Of a DNA stretch of 64,000 nucleotides, positions 10,468 through 23,349 are shown in pieces. The stretch is from Erpobdella octoculata. Lineage: Eukaryota > Annelida > Clitellata > Hirudinida > Erpobdellidae. The DNA lies in contig OZ022239.1 in assembly GCA_963978895.1 (NCBI GenBank), forward strand, positions 13,321,274 to 13,385,273, written 5' to 3'. Numbering within the stretch: position 1 is the first letter of the stretch; the number at the start of each line of letters is the position of its first letter. Made by a program: the position numbers and the translations under genes. The notes beneath the pieces were generated by a model. It did no database searches, was not told the origin of the DNA, and worked only from the letters and a program-made list of their open reading frames with translations.

Positions 10468-13113
10468 TCAGTTAGTAAAGCCTTTAACAACGGAATTACA
10501 GTCAACTTCAAGGACGTGACTGGAAGAAGAATCACATACATTATCTATAACCTTTGAAACACAAACGTCTGGTACAAAACATTCATTCAACGAAGAAATA
10601 CCTGAAGAAACATTGGCACTATTAACATGCATATTTTTAACAGAAGTTGTAGATGAGTTAAAACATTTATTATTATTATTATTAGTTTTAATACTATTTA
10701 GAGAACCAAAAAGTTTAAGAGTTAAATCAAAAGAATACCATTGTTTATTAATTAAAGGCTTACATTTATTAATAGCTAAAGCTTCTTTTAATTTTAACTT
10801 AATGGGTTGATTTTCTTTCATTAGTATACTGGTGTTATCAATTAGAAATTTATGTGATGGTTTGATTGAATGTTGTGTTGACATATGTTGGTATATGGCA
10901 CCACTTTGACAATGCATAGTCAATCTACGAGACAGAGTAGTTCTAGTATGACCAATGTAATTTTCCACCTGACCATGTGGAAACGGACACGAAAATTGGT
11001 ACACTAGGTTGGTTTGTGCTACAGGGCTAGAAACATTATTTACACTATTTTTAATTAAAAGATTATGAGTTTTTCCATTGTTATAATAGATGTGTAACCT
11101 GAGTGTATTATCTTTATTTACAACCTTAATATTATCATACACAATGTTTTTCAACACTTTTTCATCTATTTTATAATTATTAGACATCTGATTAGCATAA
11201 TATAATGGAATTATACAAGAATTTGATGAGTTATTGGTATTAGGTTTTGAAACATGTTTTTTATCAGTAATACGTGACATAAATTTATTTATAGTTGAAT
11301 CAACAATAGAATTAGAATAATTATTATTTATCAAAAGTTGTTTCACTTGTAGAATTTCAAGGTGAAAATCAGACCATGTTTCGGAAAATTTATAGGCCCT
11401 ATTAATATAATTATTGATAACATTTAGCTTATATCTTTCAGGACAATCGCTATTATAATTAAGACAATTGCCTGTGTTTGTGGGTTTAGTATAGACCTGG
11501 CAAGATAGTTTTGATACATTTCGTGTAACTAAAGTATCCAAAAAAGGAATTTGATGTTTATTATTAGCAAGTTCATAAGTAAATTGTAGTTTAGAATTTT
11601 TTACAAATGCATCTCTCAGTTTAAATAGTTCTTCTAAGTTATCAACTGAAACAAATATATCATCAACATAACGGCAATACAGAAAAGGTTTGGTGTGATT
11701 TTCAAATACACGTGCTTCAAGATCACCCATATAAAAATTAGCGAAAGTCGGGCCCAACGGGGACCCCATAGCTACACCGTCAATTTGTACATATAAGTCT
11801 CCATTAGGTGATAAAAAAGGAGATTGCGTTGTACATATATAAAGTAATTCTTTCAAGACTTCAGGGCTGATTTGAGGAGGTTGAATACTAGGATGTGAAT
11901 AAACACACTTACAAATTATATTTATAGTGTCTATAACAGGTACGTTGGTAAACAAACTTTCAACATCTAAAGACGCAATTATATTAGAACTTCCATTACT
12001 ATGAATAAGATCAACAAAATCATAAGAAGATTTAAGACTATATTGAGAAGGACAATAAGGAGAAATAATTTTATTAATTTCTTTAGCAACATTATAAGTA
12101 ACAGCAGGACATTGTGAAATAATAGGTCTTAATGAGTTATCTTTCTTATGTATTTTAACATTACCGTAAATATAACCAGGTTTATAGTCACCTATTATTT
12201 TAGAAAAAATTGTTATCTTCTTTTTAATAAGAGTCGCAATGATCTTATTTAGTTTAGATCTGATCTTAACAGTAGGATCAGCTTTCACTTTTTGAAATTT
12301 AGAGCTGTCAGAGAGAATTGTATTGAGTTTGGAAAAATAATTGTCACGATTTAAAATGACGTACGTAGGTGATTTGTCAGCTTTACGAATAATTATCTGA
12401 GTATTTTTACGTAGTTGAGAGGCAGCATTCAATAACTTCTTAGGTAAGGTAGACTTAAAATTTGAGCATCGATGTTTATAACCTTCAGCTAGTAATAGAG
12501 GCTTCAAAGTTGATTTTACAGTAATTTTATTTTTGGCTTCTAAATTTAAGATATCATTGTACAATATTTCAAGTTCGGTTTGTTTGTGTAGTTGATCATA
12601 AGGTTTACGTAAATGATAATTATAACCGAGCATTAAAAAGTCACATTCATCGTCAGACAATTTATAATCGGACAAATTAACGTATGTAGTACAATTTTGT
12701 TTAAATAGTAACAGACCTCCATACAATCGAGAAAGTTTTTTAACAATTTTAACTTCCTTCACACGTTCGGATTTCGTAAAGTGTTCGTTGACAAGTTGGA
12801 GGAATTTATGGACGTCTGTACCAAAGTTGTCTTCTGTGGTTGTAGACATTTCTTCTGCGTACCTTGCCTGTAATTCTTTAAGTTCTCGTTCTTTCTGCAC
12901 AATCTGAGATTGTAGAAGATCTTCAACTTTTGCATTTCGATTTGTAGCCGAAATCGAGCAAGTAGTAGTTTTTGAATACTTCGGCGCTATATGTTCTTTT
13001 AGGCAAACTCGATTGAAAAAAGTGGCGCACTTGGCTGAATCGATTTTATTTTTAATTTTTTCCAATACTCTAAATCGGTTTAAAAATAATTTATTCTCAA
13101 ACACAAACTCCAT
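10468..13113 (-). CDS. Penelope-like reverse transcriptase with GIY-YIG endonuclease
   Basis: An 881-residue intact ORF for target-primed retrotransposition. The N-terminal ~130 residues include a charged, probably coiled segment. The RT core spans about residues 300-560, with YGNVKIHKKD, SLDVESLFTNVP, GVAMGSPLGPTFANFYMGDL (about 448) and the catalytic CRYVDDIFV (about 481). It is followed by IPFLDTLVTRN, a motif typical of Penelope RTs. Near residue 705-735, VYQFSCP and ENYIGHTRTTLSRRL form the GIY-YIG core that separates Penelope elements from other retroelements. The length is usual for the family. The start codon sits just downstream of a hammerhead ribozyme. The ORF looks functional, but activity is not shown. 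Confidence 0.93.
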   Translation of the reverse strand: MEFVFENKLFLNRFRVLEKIKNKIDSAKCATFFNRVCLKEHIAPKYSKTTTCSISATNRNAKVEDLLQSQIVQKERELKELQARYAEEMSTTTEDNFGTDVHKFLQLVNEHFTKSERVKEVKIVKKLSRLYGGLLLFKQNCTTYVNLSDYKLSDDECDFLMLGYNYHLRKPYDQLHKQTELEILYNDILNLEAKNKITVKSTLKPLLLAEGYKHRCSNFKSTLPKKLLNAASQLRKNTQIIIRKADKSPTYVILNRDNYFSKLNTILSDSSKFQKVKADPTVKIRSKLNKIIATLIKKKITIFSKIIGDYKPGYIYGNVKIHKKDNSLRPIISQCPAVTYNVAKEINKIISPYCPSQYSLKSSYDFVDLIHSNGSSNIIASLDVESLFTNVPVIDTINIICKCVYSHPSIQPPQISPEVLKELLYICTTQSPFLSPNGDLYVQIDGVAMGSPLGPTFANFYMGDLEARVFENHTKPFLYCRYVDDIFVSVDNLEELFKLRDAFVKNSKLQFTYELANNKHQIPFLDTLVTRNVSKLSCQVYTKPTNTGNCLNYNSDCPERYKLNVINNYINRAYKFSETWSDFHLEILQVKQLLINNNYSNSIVDSTINKFMSRITDKKHVSKPNTNNSSNSCIIPLYYANQMSNNYKIDEKVLKNIVYDNIKVVNKDNTLRLHIYYNNGKTHNLLIKNSVNNVSSPVAQTNLVYQFSCPFPHGQVENYIGHTRTTLSRRLTMHCQSGAIYQHMSTQHSIKPSHKFLIDNTSILMKENQPIKLKLKEALAINKCKPLINKQWYSFDLTLKLFGSLNSIKTNNNNNKCFNSSTTSVKNMHVNSANVSSGISSLNECFVPDVCVSKVIDNVCDSSSSHVLEVDCNSVVKGFTN

Positions 13114-13122
13114 AATCTTATA

Positions 13123-13166
13123 GGCTAATAGATCTATTTCGGCAATTTTTTGCCATCATCAGAGCC
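13123..13166 (-). ncRNA. Hammerhead ribozyme, Penelope copy 2
   Basis: Identical to the copy at 10248-10291. It lies in the partial unit, 10 bp upstream of the start codon of the complete 881-codon ORF, so self-cleavage would set a 5' end just before the ORF. Confidence 0.85.
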
Positions 13167-13342
13167 GTTTAACTTTTTAAAAATAAAATGCAGTGACTAA
13201 ATGGTAAAAGATACAACTAATTGAAAGGAATTAAAATACAATTTAAATAAAATTTAAATTCATTATATACAAATGTAACAACATAAAAAATATTTAAATT
13301 AAAATAATTATAATAATAACAGTAATAACTAAATAATTAAGA

Positions 13343-13741
13343 TCAGTTAGTAAAGCCTTTAACAACGGAATTACAGTCAACTTCAAGGACGTGACTGGAA
13401 GAAGAATCACATACATTATCTATAACCTTTGAAACACAAACGTCTGGTACAAAACATTCATTCAACGAAGAAATACCTGAAGAAACATTGGCACTATTAA
13501 CATGCATATTTTTAACAGAAGTTGTAGATGAGTTAAAACATTTATTATTATTATTATTAGTTTTAATACTATTTAGAGAACCAAAAAGTTTAAGAGTTAA
13601 ATCAAAAGAATACCATTGTTTATTAATTAAAGGCTTACATTTATTAATAGCTAAAGCTTCTTTTAATTTTAACTTAATGGGTTGATTTTCTTTCATTAGT
13701 ATACTGGTGTTATCAATTAGAAATTTATGTGATGGTTTGAT
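13343..13741 (-). pseudogene. Partial Penelope ORF (C-terminal part), tandem unit
   Basis: Encodes the last ~130 residues of the Penelope protein, identical to the end of the complete ORF, and is cut at the inversion junction near 13741. It is the 5' LTR-like portion of the element rather than an independent gene. Confidence 0.85.
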
Positions 13742-14421
13742 TGATTGTGTATGATAATATTAAGGTTGTAAATAAAGATAATACACTCAGGTTACACATC
13801 TATTATAACAATGGAAAAACTCATAATCTTTTAATTAAAAATAGTGTAAATAATGTTTCTAGCCCTGTAGCACAAACCAACCTAGTGTACCAATTTTCGT
13901 GTCCGTTTCCACATGGTCAGGTGGAAAATTACATTGGTCATACTAGAACTACTCTGTCTCGTAGATTGACTATGCATTGTCAAAGTGGTGCCATATACCA
14001 ACATATGTCAACACAACATTCAATCAAACCATCACATAAATTTCTAATTGATAACACCAGTATACTAATGAAAGAAAATCAACCCATTAAGTTAAAATTA
14101 AAAGAAGCTTTAGCTATTAATAAATGTAAGCCTTTAATTAATAAACAATGGTATTCTTTTGATTTAACTCTTAAACTTTTTGGTTCTCTAAATAGTATTA
14201 AAACTAATAATAATAATAATAAATGTTTTAACTCATCTACAACTTCTGTTAAAAATATGCATGTTAATAGTGCCAATGTTTCTTCAGGTATTTCTTCGTT
14301 GAATGAATGTTTTGTACCAGACGTTTGTGTTTCAAAGGTTATAGATAATGTATGTGATTCTTCTTCCAGTCACGTCCTTGAAGTTGACTGTAATTCCGTT
14401 GTTAAAGGCTTTACTAACTGA
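13742..14421 (+). pseudogene. Partial Penelope ORF (endonuclease half), inverted unit
   Basis: About 226 codons identical to the C-terminal part of the Penelope protein, including the full GIY-YIG segment (VYQFSCP, YIGHT). It is 5'-truncated, with no RT domain. Together with the preceding segment it forms an inverted repeat with ~690 bp arms and a ~370 bp spacer. Confidence 0.88.
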
Positions 14422-14597
14422 TCTTAATTATTTAGTTATTACTGTTATTATTATAATTATTTTAATTTAAATATTTTTTATGTTGTTACATTTGTATATA
14501 ATGAATTTAAATTTTATTTAAATTGTATTTTAATTCCTTTCAATTAGTTGTATCTTTTACCATTTAGTCACTGCATTTTATTTTTAAAAAGTTAAAC

Positions 14598-14641
14598 GGC
14601 TCTGATGATGGCAAAAAATTGCCGAAATAGATCTATTAGCC
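14598..14641 (+). ncRNA. Hammerhead ribozyme, Penelope copy 3 (inverted)
   Basis: Same 44-base motif on plus, inside the inverted partial copy and 10 bp upstream of its truncated MEFVFENKLF frame. Confidence 0.85.
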
Positions 14642-14748
14642 TATAAGTTTATGGAGTTTGTGTTTGAGAATAAATTATTTTTAAACCGATTTAGAGTATT
14701 GGAAAAAATTAAAAATAAAATCGATTCAGCCAAGTGCGCCACTTTTTT

Positions 14749-15249
<501 letters not shown>

Positions 15250-15250
<1 letters not shown>

Positions 15251-18040
15251 GACAAATTTATTTGTTTATTCACAAATTCCTTATATTTCAGGATTTGCCG
15301 GCTTTTCATTTATTGCGAAAAAGTTTCTTTAAAACGACATTTCTTGAATTTATATATGTAAACATCTATATAATTGGATGACGGAAAGTTAGTTTATTTT
15401 TACTTTCAAGGTTTGCAAACATTGGGGACCTCCTCTGTTCACCAACACTGTATCATTTTTTTCTTAAAATTGGGCGTTTGACGTTTGTAAAAACATACTT
15501 CCCGTCATTCAAACGAGCTACAATTTTGTGTTTTGAATTTCCATCAACGATAATGCATTCCATTAAATTTTCAGATCGATTGGACAAAATTTAAATTAGA
15601 CAAAAAATAAGATAAATTAATTTTTTTAAATTACAAATGCCTCATATCACATTAGCAGTCCATGTACGTCATATCACATTAACAGCACAATAAAGCTCCA
15701 CGTCTCGCGTTTAATAACACAACGGGACTCCACAGTTGTGTCCTCAGGTAGCAATCGTTCTTTGCAGGTGGCCATGACCGCACTGCATTGTTTGCATTCA
15801 ATTAAAACTCTACAATGTTACATTGCGATAGTTTTACGATGCATACTTTTGATTCCGTTTCACTTTTAAAAAAAGTTGTAGTTAATGATCAATTATGAAA
15901 AATGTTTGGTCAATCCATCAGTATGTAATTTAATATCTTCTGGTTAAATAAAATCCTACGATTACTTCACAAAAACAGCTAGCACATGTTGATCTGGTTC
16001 CTATGGTTAAATTAATGATTTCACTAACCACTACTGCTGCAACCGCCTTTTGAAGTAAGAATGTAGTGCGTGAAATATTAAAAAGGACAATACAATGATA
16101 AAATAATTAGTTGATTGTTTATAATTGTGACGTCTTGAAGGTTGATGTACAATGAATGATAAATGATACAGCAATTTTTTTCACAACATTCTAGACGTGG
16201 TTCGGCAATAACTCCGCTGATTGTTGCAAATCGCTCGAGACAGTCGGTTCAAAGAATCGCTGGCTGATGATGGATTTTGTTATGACTTTTAATATCTTAT
16301 TTTAAGCATTACATGTAATGTTCTAGAAGCAACAATTAGGCCATAAACATCAGCAAACTGCTTATGTTAATCCTGCTCATTGAAGAAACAATTATAATAA
16401 TTTATTCACGTCTAAACTATCTGCAAAAGTAATAACAACGCTATTATCGACCACGAATGTAAGCCATTTATACTGACTGCAATGTAGTACTGAGTAGTAC
16501 TGACTACTGACAGACTAAGTAACGGGCTGAAAGATTGTTGACAGTTCCCGTCTTAAAAGGCTGCAAGACGGCAAGTAGCGTCTTAACATTTGTATTGAAA
16601 TGGATTGAAATGATTTTGATAGGCGAACACTGGTTTTTTATTTAAAAATTAGGACATCAAGTGCTGAGCTGAAAATGCGTGTCAGGTCATCGATTAAAAT
16701 GTGCACAACTTAACATCAGTTGGAGACTGGAGACTGTAGTAACTAACTGTTCATTATTCCGAGGTTTTAAAAATTTTTTAAAACGTCACTTCGTAGGCAG
16801 GGGCGGATACAGGGGGGAGTCCTGGGGATCTGGACCCTCTTTTCGTTGTAAAAAAAACTCAAATTATTTAGCACTTTACAGATCCAAAAGCTTAATCTTA
16901 GCGATTTGCCTAGGGTACAGACTCTGTACTACAGAGTAACAGTTGTCTTAACGTCCGTTTATCTTGTATTTTAGTCTGTTTCATCTGTCTATATTGATTT
17001 GAAATTTAGGCCTTAAACAAAGTTATTCTGTTTTACTTGTTTGATTTAAATTGTACAAAAGGAATAAATACAGATCTTAAGTTTAGTGATATGTTGCTGT
17101 ACAATTTGACGAATTATATAGTAGTGTCATATTAGATAACATTATGTTGTTTGGAAATATTACTCAGCTGCTATAGTTTGTACAAATGTACTTTTTTGCA
17201 GTGGATCTGATCTTCTTTTATGTTATACCGTGCGTTGTAGAAAAACCAACAAAACTTGACTCCACAGAAGGTCAATAAACTCAACTACCTATCTTATTCT
17301 GCTACAAACTGTCACAGATATTCCATTTTTGAATAACTAAATATTGAGCAAACGTTGATGTCAAACCTATAAATCCGATACAATAATGAACAAATTTTCT
17401 ACCAGACTACCAGCCCCCCTTCTTTTATTAATCCTGCCGCTGATAGGCGTACCATTTCAGGGCAATGTTCTAGTGGGTTTTTATAAGGTGTTAGAAACGT
17501 TAGTTCAAAGCATAAATCTATATATATCACAAAAGGGGTTACATTTTTATATTTCGCATCTTTTGCAATTGTTACACACATTCAGAACCAGATGATTCTG
17601 TAGAAGTGGTTAAGAGTTGATGAAGAACTTGAAGCAGTATTAAATAACAACGCTCGATTTACAGAAGTGCATATGAGCTCCTAAATGCAATAACAATTCA
17701 CATAACTATTTATTCGCAGCACAACAATGACCAATTGACCACAAATGCATGCAGAATGAATTAACCTAAAGAGTACTTGAAATCAAAACAAATATTTTCC
17801 TACAAATAAATAAATGGTCTAAGTTTTTCTTTTGTCGCCGCGGAAAAAATATAAAAAAAATAATAATTTTTTTGGTCGGGATTTATCCAGCTGGTAATCA
17901 TTTTTAAATATCATATATATTTGCTATTCCTAACAAATATGCACCCAGATTTTTGCTAGATTCTATACGAAAACTGCACATATGAGAATGAAGGGGGGAA
18001 ATTCTTTGTTCGACAATTATTAAGATTACAACAAGAAACT
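15250..18040. other. Intergenic, no gene recognised
   Basis: AT-rich sequence. A CAGGGGCGGATACAGG motif at 16798-16813 looks like a single hAT-type terminus whose partner I did not find. Open frames at 16679 and 17386-17595 have no recognisable domain or splice support. Confidence 0.4.
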
Positions 18041-18044
18041 TCCT

Positions 18045-18165
18045 TCACTCTCATCATCATCATTATCATTATCATCACCATCATCATCATCATTCTCATC
18101 ATAATCATTATCATTATCATCATCATCATCATCAGCCTCATCATTATCATCATCAATCAGCTGAT
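18045..18165. repeat. Imperfect (ATC)n microsatellite
   Basis: (CAT/ATC/ATT)n run. A short (CAA)n tract lies at 18207-18231, and (GTAA/GTGA)n and (GTAG)n tetranucleotide stretches lie at about 18275-18310 and 18480-18560. No gene is seen between 18170 and 19420. Confidence 0.85.
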
Positions 18166-19425
18166 GAGGAGCCAAACATTTTTTACGGTCAACAATGTTC
18201 GACGACACAACAACAACAACAACAACAACAGAAAAAACTTAAAATAAATTACTTGAGTAAACACGAATGTTGTAAGTAAGTAAGTGAGTAAGCAAGTAAG
18301 TGAGTAAGTATGCAAGTTGTACGGCATTGAATTGGTAAGAGTGTAGACAAGTCATCAGTCGCCTGTCTGGTCTCATTCAACTCGATCAAACGGTTTACAA
18401 CAGAAGACCTATTTGAGGTGTCTCTGAATTGGGCACGCTTCCTCCAATGTACTCTACTTAAGGAAATAAGGTAGATAGGTTTGTGGGTAGGTAGGTGAGT
18501 GAGTGGGTATGTAGGTGAGTAGATGGGTAGGTAGATATGTAGATAGGTAGGTATCGGTAGCTCTGTAGGTGGGCTAGCTGGAAATTATCAGCCACAATGC
18601 TTTCAATTTTTCAAGTGCATCCACAAACTCGTTGTACGTAAATGAAAAACAACGACAACAATAAAAGAGTTTCGTAGTGGTGGTAACCTTAGCAACCTAT
18701 ATTACTACTCTCACACAAACGATGATGTCTGCTGTCTGATGTACAAAAAGTAAACAATTGTAGGATTCAACCAGCCTGAAGATGTGAAAATGTTGATTGT
18801 TATTGCGGAGATAATCAGCTGGAGGTGGAAGAAATATGTCAGATTTGTATAAACTGTTTGTCTTCTTGAAACACGTGTGTGTCAAATAAGTCTGAAAAAT
18901 TTTGATTTGCTAAGCATATACATGTCAAAACGTTATAAAATGTTTGCTTTTTAAAAAACACATTACGTCAAATAACTGTAGATTGTTCATGTTGAAAAGT
19001 AAACTAAACTGATGTCAAATCATAGTACAATATTTATGTAGGGTAACGAAATCATACGAAATGATTCTGTAACGGAATGATAACAATCCAGTAGCATGTA
19101 TGTCTGTGGCTATTTAATATTTCAATTGAAAGAATATATTTTACTCTTTTACTATTTCACTCAATTAAACGTTAACTATCTATTATTAACTCGTCTCTAC
19201 ATTCATTCACTTTTAATCTCAGGCAAGAATTCACACATACATACTTGATCCAGATACAAGAAACAAGTTTTCAAACCGACTTGACTTGACAGCAGCGTCA
19301 TTGAATAGTCATACACATGCACACACACAAACTTACACATACACATACATTGACAGGTACTTTTATGTGTATTTATATACGTACTATATAATATGTACGT
19401 AGATGTATAAAGGTGCTTAAATGTT

Positions 19426-19550
<125 letters not shown>

Positions 19551-20332
19551 TCATAAAGTGACGGCGCTCATTATTTATATATACATCTCTCATTGAAAGA
19601 ACCCAGTGGGCTTAAGAGTATTTAAATTGTTTGAACCAATTCATTGCAAGGTCTGCCACCTTTCAAAGCCATAATTTTTATTTTAGTATTTATTATAATA
19701 TTTATTTTATTATTCATTATAATATTTATTATATTATTTATATGTTATTTATATATTATAATATTTATTTTATTATTTATTATAATATTTATTATAATAT
19801 TTATATATTATTTATATATTATTTATTTATTATAATATTTATTTTATTATAATCTTTGCTTTATTATTTATCACAATCTTTATTTTTTTATTCATCATCG
19901 TTGCTTTCATCATCACTTATCACCACCATCACAGCTAAGGGGAAAATGGATAAATCTCCCTCTCCCTGTTCCAAGCCGCGTTTTTTTTCGTCGGCTAACA
20001 TGTTTGTGTTACTTATCGAACTAATTAAGTATTATTAAAATCATGATTGCGTCATGATCACCTGTTGTATCACTCTATTTAAACATTTCTTGAGTGGTAA
20101 AGGGACTAACTCCCCCTCTCTAAATGAAGCCATTCCCAAGGCTGGGTAAAAGAAGAAACCAGCTACTGCTGTACTGTTAATGCTTTACGTTTGTCAGATT
20201 CTCATTCATTATATCTTATTTCTTTTGCTGAGACTTGCCACGATTCTTGTGATTATTTATTCTGTTTCGTCTGCAGCAGTCCTCTCTTCTCAACACATTG
20301 AAGAAGAACGCCAGAATGGATTTGCGCTGATG

Positions 20333-20402
20333 GCTATCCAACTATCCAACTATCCAACTATCCAACTATCCAACTATCCAACTATCCAGCTATCCAACTA
20401 TC
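20333..20402. repeat. (CTATCCAA)n minisatellite
   Basis: About eight to nine near-perfect copies of an 8-bp unit, with one A-to-G change. Confidence 0.9.
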
Positions 20403-20734
20403 CACATGGATGTCCATTTTAAGTATTAGTGGCAACGAGGCAGCTCCAAGTGTGTTGTGCATATTTTTCCTACGCGTGCATATTTGTGTGCATCATGAAG
20501 ATTCTTACATTCATTTTCAAATAGTAACAATTTATAAACACCAGTGACCTTGATTATCTTCTTCGTATTAAAATATCAACATACTGCACGTTCAAAAACA
20601 AATTCAATCAACATTTTGCGAACTCGACTGCTTCATCACAAATTTATATACCCCCCCACCCCACCAACCCTCTCATTCGTTCTCGGATATGTGCCTGATT
20701 GCTATTATTATTATGGTCACCATCATCACCTCGT

Positions 20735-20855
20735 TGCATCATCATCATCATCATATTATCATCGTCGTCATCATCATCATCATTATCATCATCGTCGTCA
20801 CCATCATCATCGTCTTCGTCATCATCATAATCATCATCATCATTATCATCATCAG
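20735..20855. repeat. Imperfect (ATC)n microsatellite
   Basis: (CATCAT) run interrupted by CGTCGT variants. Histidine- or isoleucine-rich frames across it are artefacts. Confidence 0.88.
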
Positions 20856-20879
20856 TTTTTATCGGTTTGCATATTAGTT

Positions 20880-22440
20880 GTTCCTACCACACAATCTGCT
20901 GTTTAATTTAACTTATCATTAGTTTTCAACAATTTAAAGATGTCGTTTATATAAATCGAGAAAAATTTCGTCTTAAAAGTACCAAAGAACAGGGGCAAGT
21001 ACAGTGCTTGTTTGGTCAACTGCACCACAATTACACATATCAGTAGACCAGACACAGAAAGCCAACTTTCTTACTTACTTACTTACTATCGCTGGAATCC
21101 AACTGAGAAACTGCACTCTGGTGCTGTTTACTGCTGTTTATCTTCGCCAAGTACTCGCTGCATCTTCAAGCAGGAACAAACTCTCCCTACCTCTATTTAT
21201 TTATTTACTCAAATATTGCTGCACCATAATATTCTACATAGTATTATTATATTATATTCATGTAATAATCTGTTTTCATTTTTAGATAATAAATTAAATA
21301 TTTAATTAAATGCAATGAAAGTTTCTATTTCATCAGTATTCACTACTATTCCGGGCACAGGCAGTGGATCTATGGTGTTTGAAATTGAGTTGAGCAGCCA
21401 CAAATTTTACGAATCGCCAGTTGTTGGGCTTCAAAGATGATTATATGATTATATAGCAACGAGTGACGGCCATAGATATATGAAATTTTAAAATGGCATA
21501 TAATGTTATAATTTTTTTAAATGACAAAGTTGATATTTTCATACAAATTAACTGCAAAATTGGTAACATCGCCCGGTCAATTATTCTCAATACTTGTTCG
21601 CTCTTACATCTCCACAAACATTCATTCAACTGGGTTTGTAAAATAAACGAATTGAAATAAATCCATCGATATTTATTGTTTAACGCAGAGTACCTTTTTG
21701 TGTCTGCACGAGCAATGGATCTACCGCATCTGCAAATCAAGGCGGGATCTTTTTGAAGATGAACATAAAAGAAGCAAACTACTTCCAGAACCCCCCCCCC
21801 ACCATCATCCCATCCCCCTCACTTCGCCTTTCTCCCCCTCACATCACCTCTCTTTCCCTCCAAACTCACACCGCTCGTCTTATTACACTGCCGCTTTCTT
21901 CTACAATTTCACACACGCATACGAAACCTGACTCTTACACATCCACTTGAAGACTCTCTTGAGCACACAAAAATAATTTCTTATTTTTAAAGCTTTTTTC
22001 AACCGCCTGCAGATTGGCGTGCATAAATTAAAAGTCTACAAGAAAATATTTCATCCTATTTGTACAAGAAATTAAGTCTAGATGTAAGACGGTACAATTG
22101 CGAGGTGAGATTGTACGGATAAATATTATTTTTATTAACAAAAAGATCCAAAAATTTATTAAATTTTCTTTTTTTGTCGAGTTGTTCTTCCGAATCTTTG
22201 GTTAGCTTAATTGACGAAATCTTGCAGCGAATTTAGCAGGTATTAAATCACACGTTCAATTTATTTTAATCCTAAAAAGTTACAGAAATTAAATCTGGCT
22301 GAAACAAAGATTCAAAACGTTTGTAAAAAAAAACATCAATTTGTGGGTGAGTGTTGATGACTTGCCGTAAGTGATTTAGTTCGGGATAATTTGTAAACCA
22401 TTTCGTATTTCATCCCTTCATGAATCTATCCATGAATTAT
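20880..22440. other. Intergenic, no gene recognised
   Basis: No domain-bearing ORF or convincing splice pair. Contains a pyrimidine-rich C-block near 21790-21850. Confidence 0.4.
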
Positions 22441-22446
22441 TCCACT

Positions 22447-22639
22447 ATCCATCCATCCATCCATCCATCCATCCATCCATCCATCCATCCATCCATCCAT
22501 CCATCCATCCATCCATCCATCCATCCATCCATCCATCCATCCATCCATCCATCCATCCATCCATCCATCCATCCATCCATCCATCCATCCATCCATCCAT
22601 CCATCCATCCATCCATCCATCCATCCATCCATCCATCCA
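22447..22639. repeat. (ATCC)n tetranucleotide microsatellite
   Basis: About 48 perfect tandem copies of CATC. It is open in several frames on both strands (PSIH and MDGW artefacts). A short imperfect (ATC)n tract follows at 22680-22740. Confidence 0.97.
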
Positions 22640-23057
22640 CCCGTCTATTCCTCTGATTATCCCTCAGGCAGTCATTCCACAATCATCATCATCACCATCA
22701 CCATAATCATCATCACACCCATCATCATCTTCATCATTATCACCTGCCTGTCAGAGAATCAGACATCCGTCGCGTAGATGAAATTTGAGATATTGAGTGT
22801 CAATACAGGCTCGTATCAAAACACGTCAGCACATTGCAGTCACAACATTGGCCGATATTCAGTTCGCACAAAATATTTCTTCAAGACAAAAGACCAGAAG
22901 GAAACAGTAAACAAACACCTCACTTTGCTATCAGAGCGAAGAAACGACATCTTTTCAATTTATCACATTTATGTTTATTATATCTATGTTTCCATTCAAC
23001 TGCTTGTTTACTTCTCACCAAAATTTGATTTAAAATAAAATAAGAAATACACCGTTT

Positions 23058-23245
23058 ATGTGTGCGCGTGGATTGAAGATAGCCCATTTGGCCCATTGTG
23101 CATTCAACAGTTTCTTGTATAAACCTTGCAAAGCAACAATATCTTTCCTTTCTGAAACTACACCAAGCAACGTTTTAAAATCTTTATTTTTTCCAGCTGA
23201 CTGGCCAGTTTCGGTTAATTTAACCATCTTCAGAGCTAATTATGT
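23058..23245 (-). mobile_element. Fragment of a second Penelope-like family
   Basis: Reading minus, a hammerhead ribozyme (23240-23193) is followed by an open frame beginning MVKLTETGQ with a QWAKWAIFNPRAH segment. This repeats the layout of the 10-15 kb element, a ribozyme just ahead of an ORF start. The fragment directly abuts a (TA)n tract (23249-23345). The RT and endonuclease domains are absent. Assignment rests on the ribozyme and layout, not on protein homology. Confidence 0.6.
23193..23240 (-). ncRNA. Hammerhead ribozyme, second Penelope family
   Basis: On minus: stem I AGCT/AGCT, core CTGAAGA, one extra T, stem II GGTTA/TAACC, core GAAA, self-complementary stem III (ACTGGCCAGT, reduced to a short stem), then C at the cleavage position and AGCTGG. 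The stem sequences differ entirely from the 10-15 kb ribozymes, while the core and the extra U are the same. That is the pattern expected of a conserved structure. Confidence 0.75.
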
Positions 23246-23248
23246 ATG

Positions 23249-23349
<101 letters not shown>

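Noticed and set aside
16262..16285. Further hammerhead (CTGATGATGG)
   Set aside because: The CTGATGA core is present but there is no partner stem II or GAAA at the right distance.
16798..16813. hAT element starting CAGGGGCGGATACAGG
   Set aside because: No matching inverted terminus or 8-bp duplication was found nearby, so no element boundaries can be given.
17386..17595. Secreted small protein with a signal-like leucine-rich start
   Set aside because: Generic hydrophobic N-terminus only, no family match, and the opposite strand is equally open.
22420..22682. ORFs of PSIH or MDGW repeats
   Set aside because: Artefact of a perfect (ATCC)n microsatellite, which is open on both strands.
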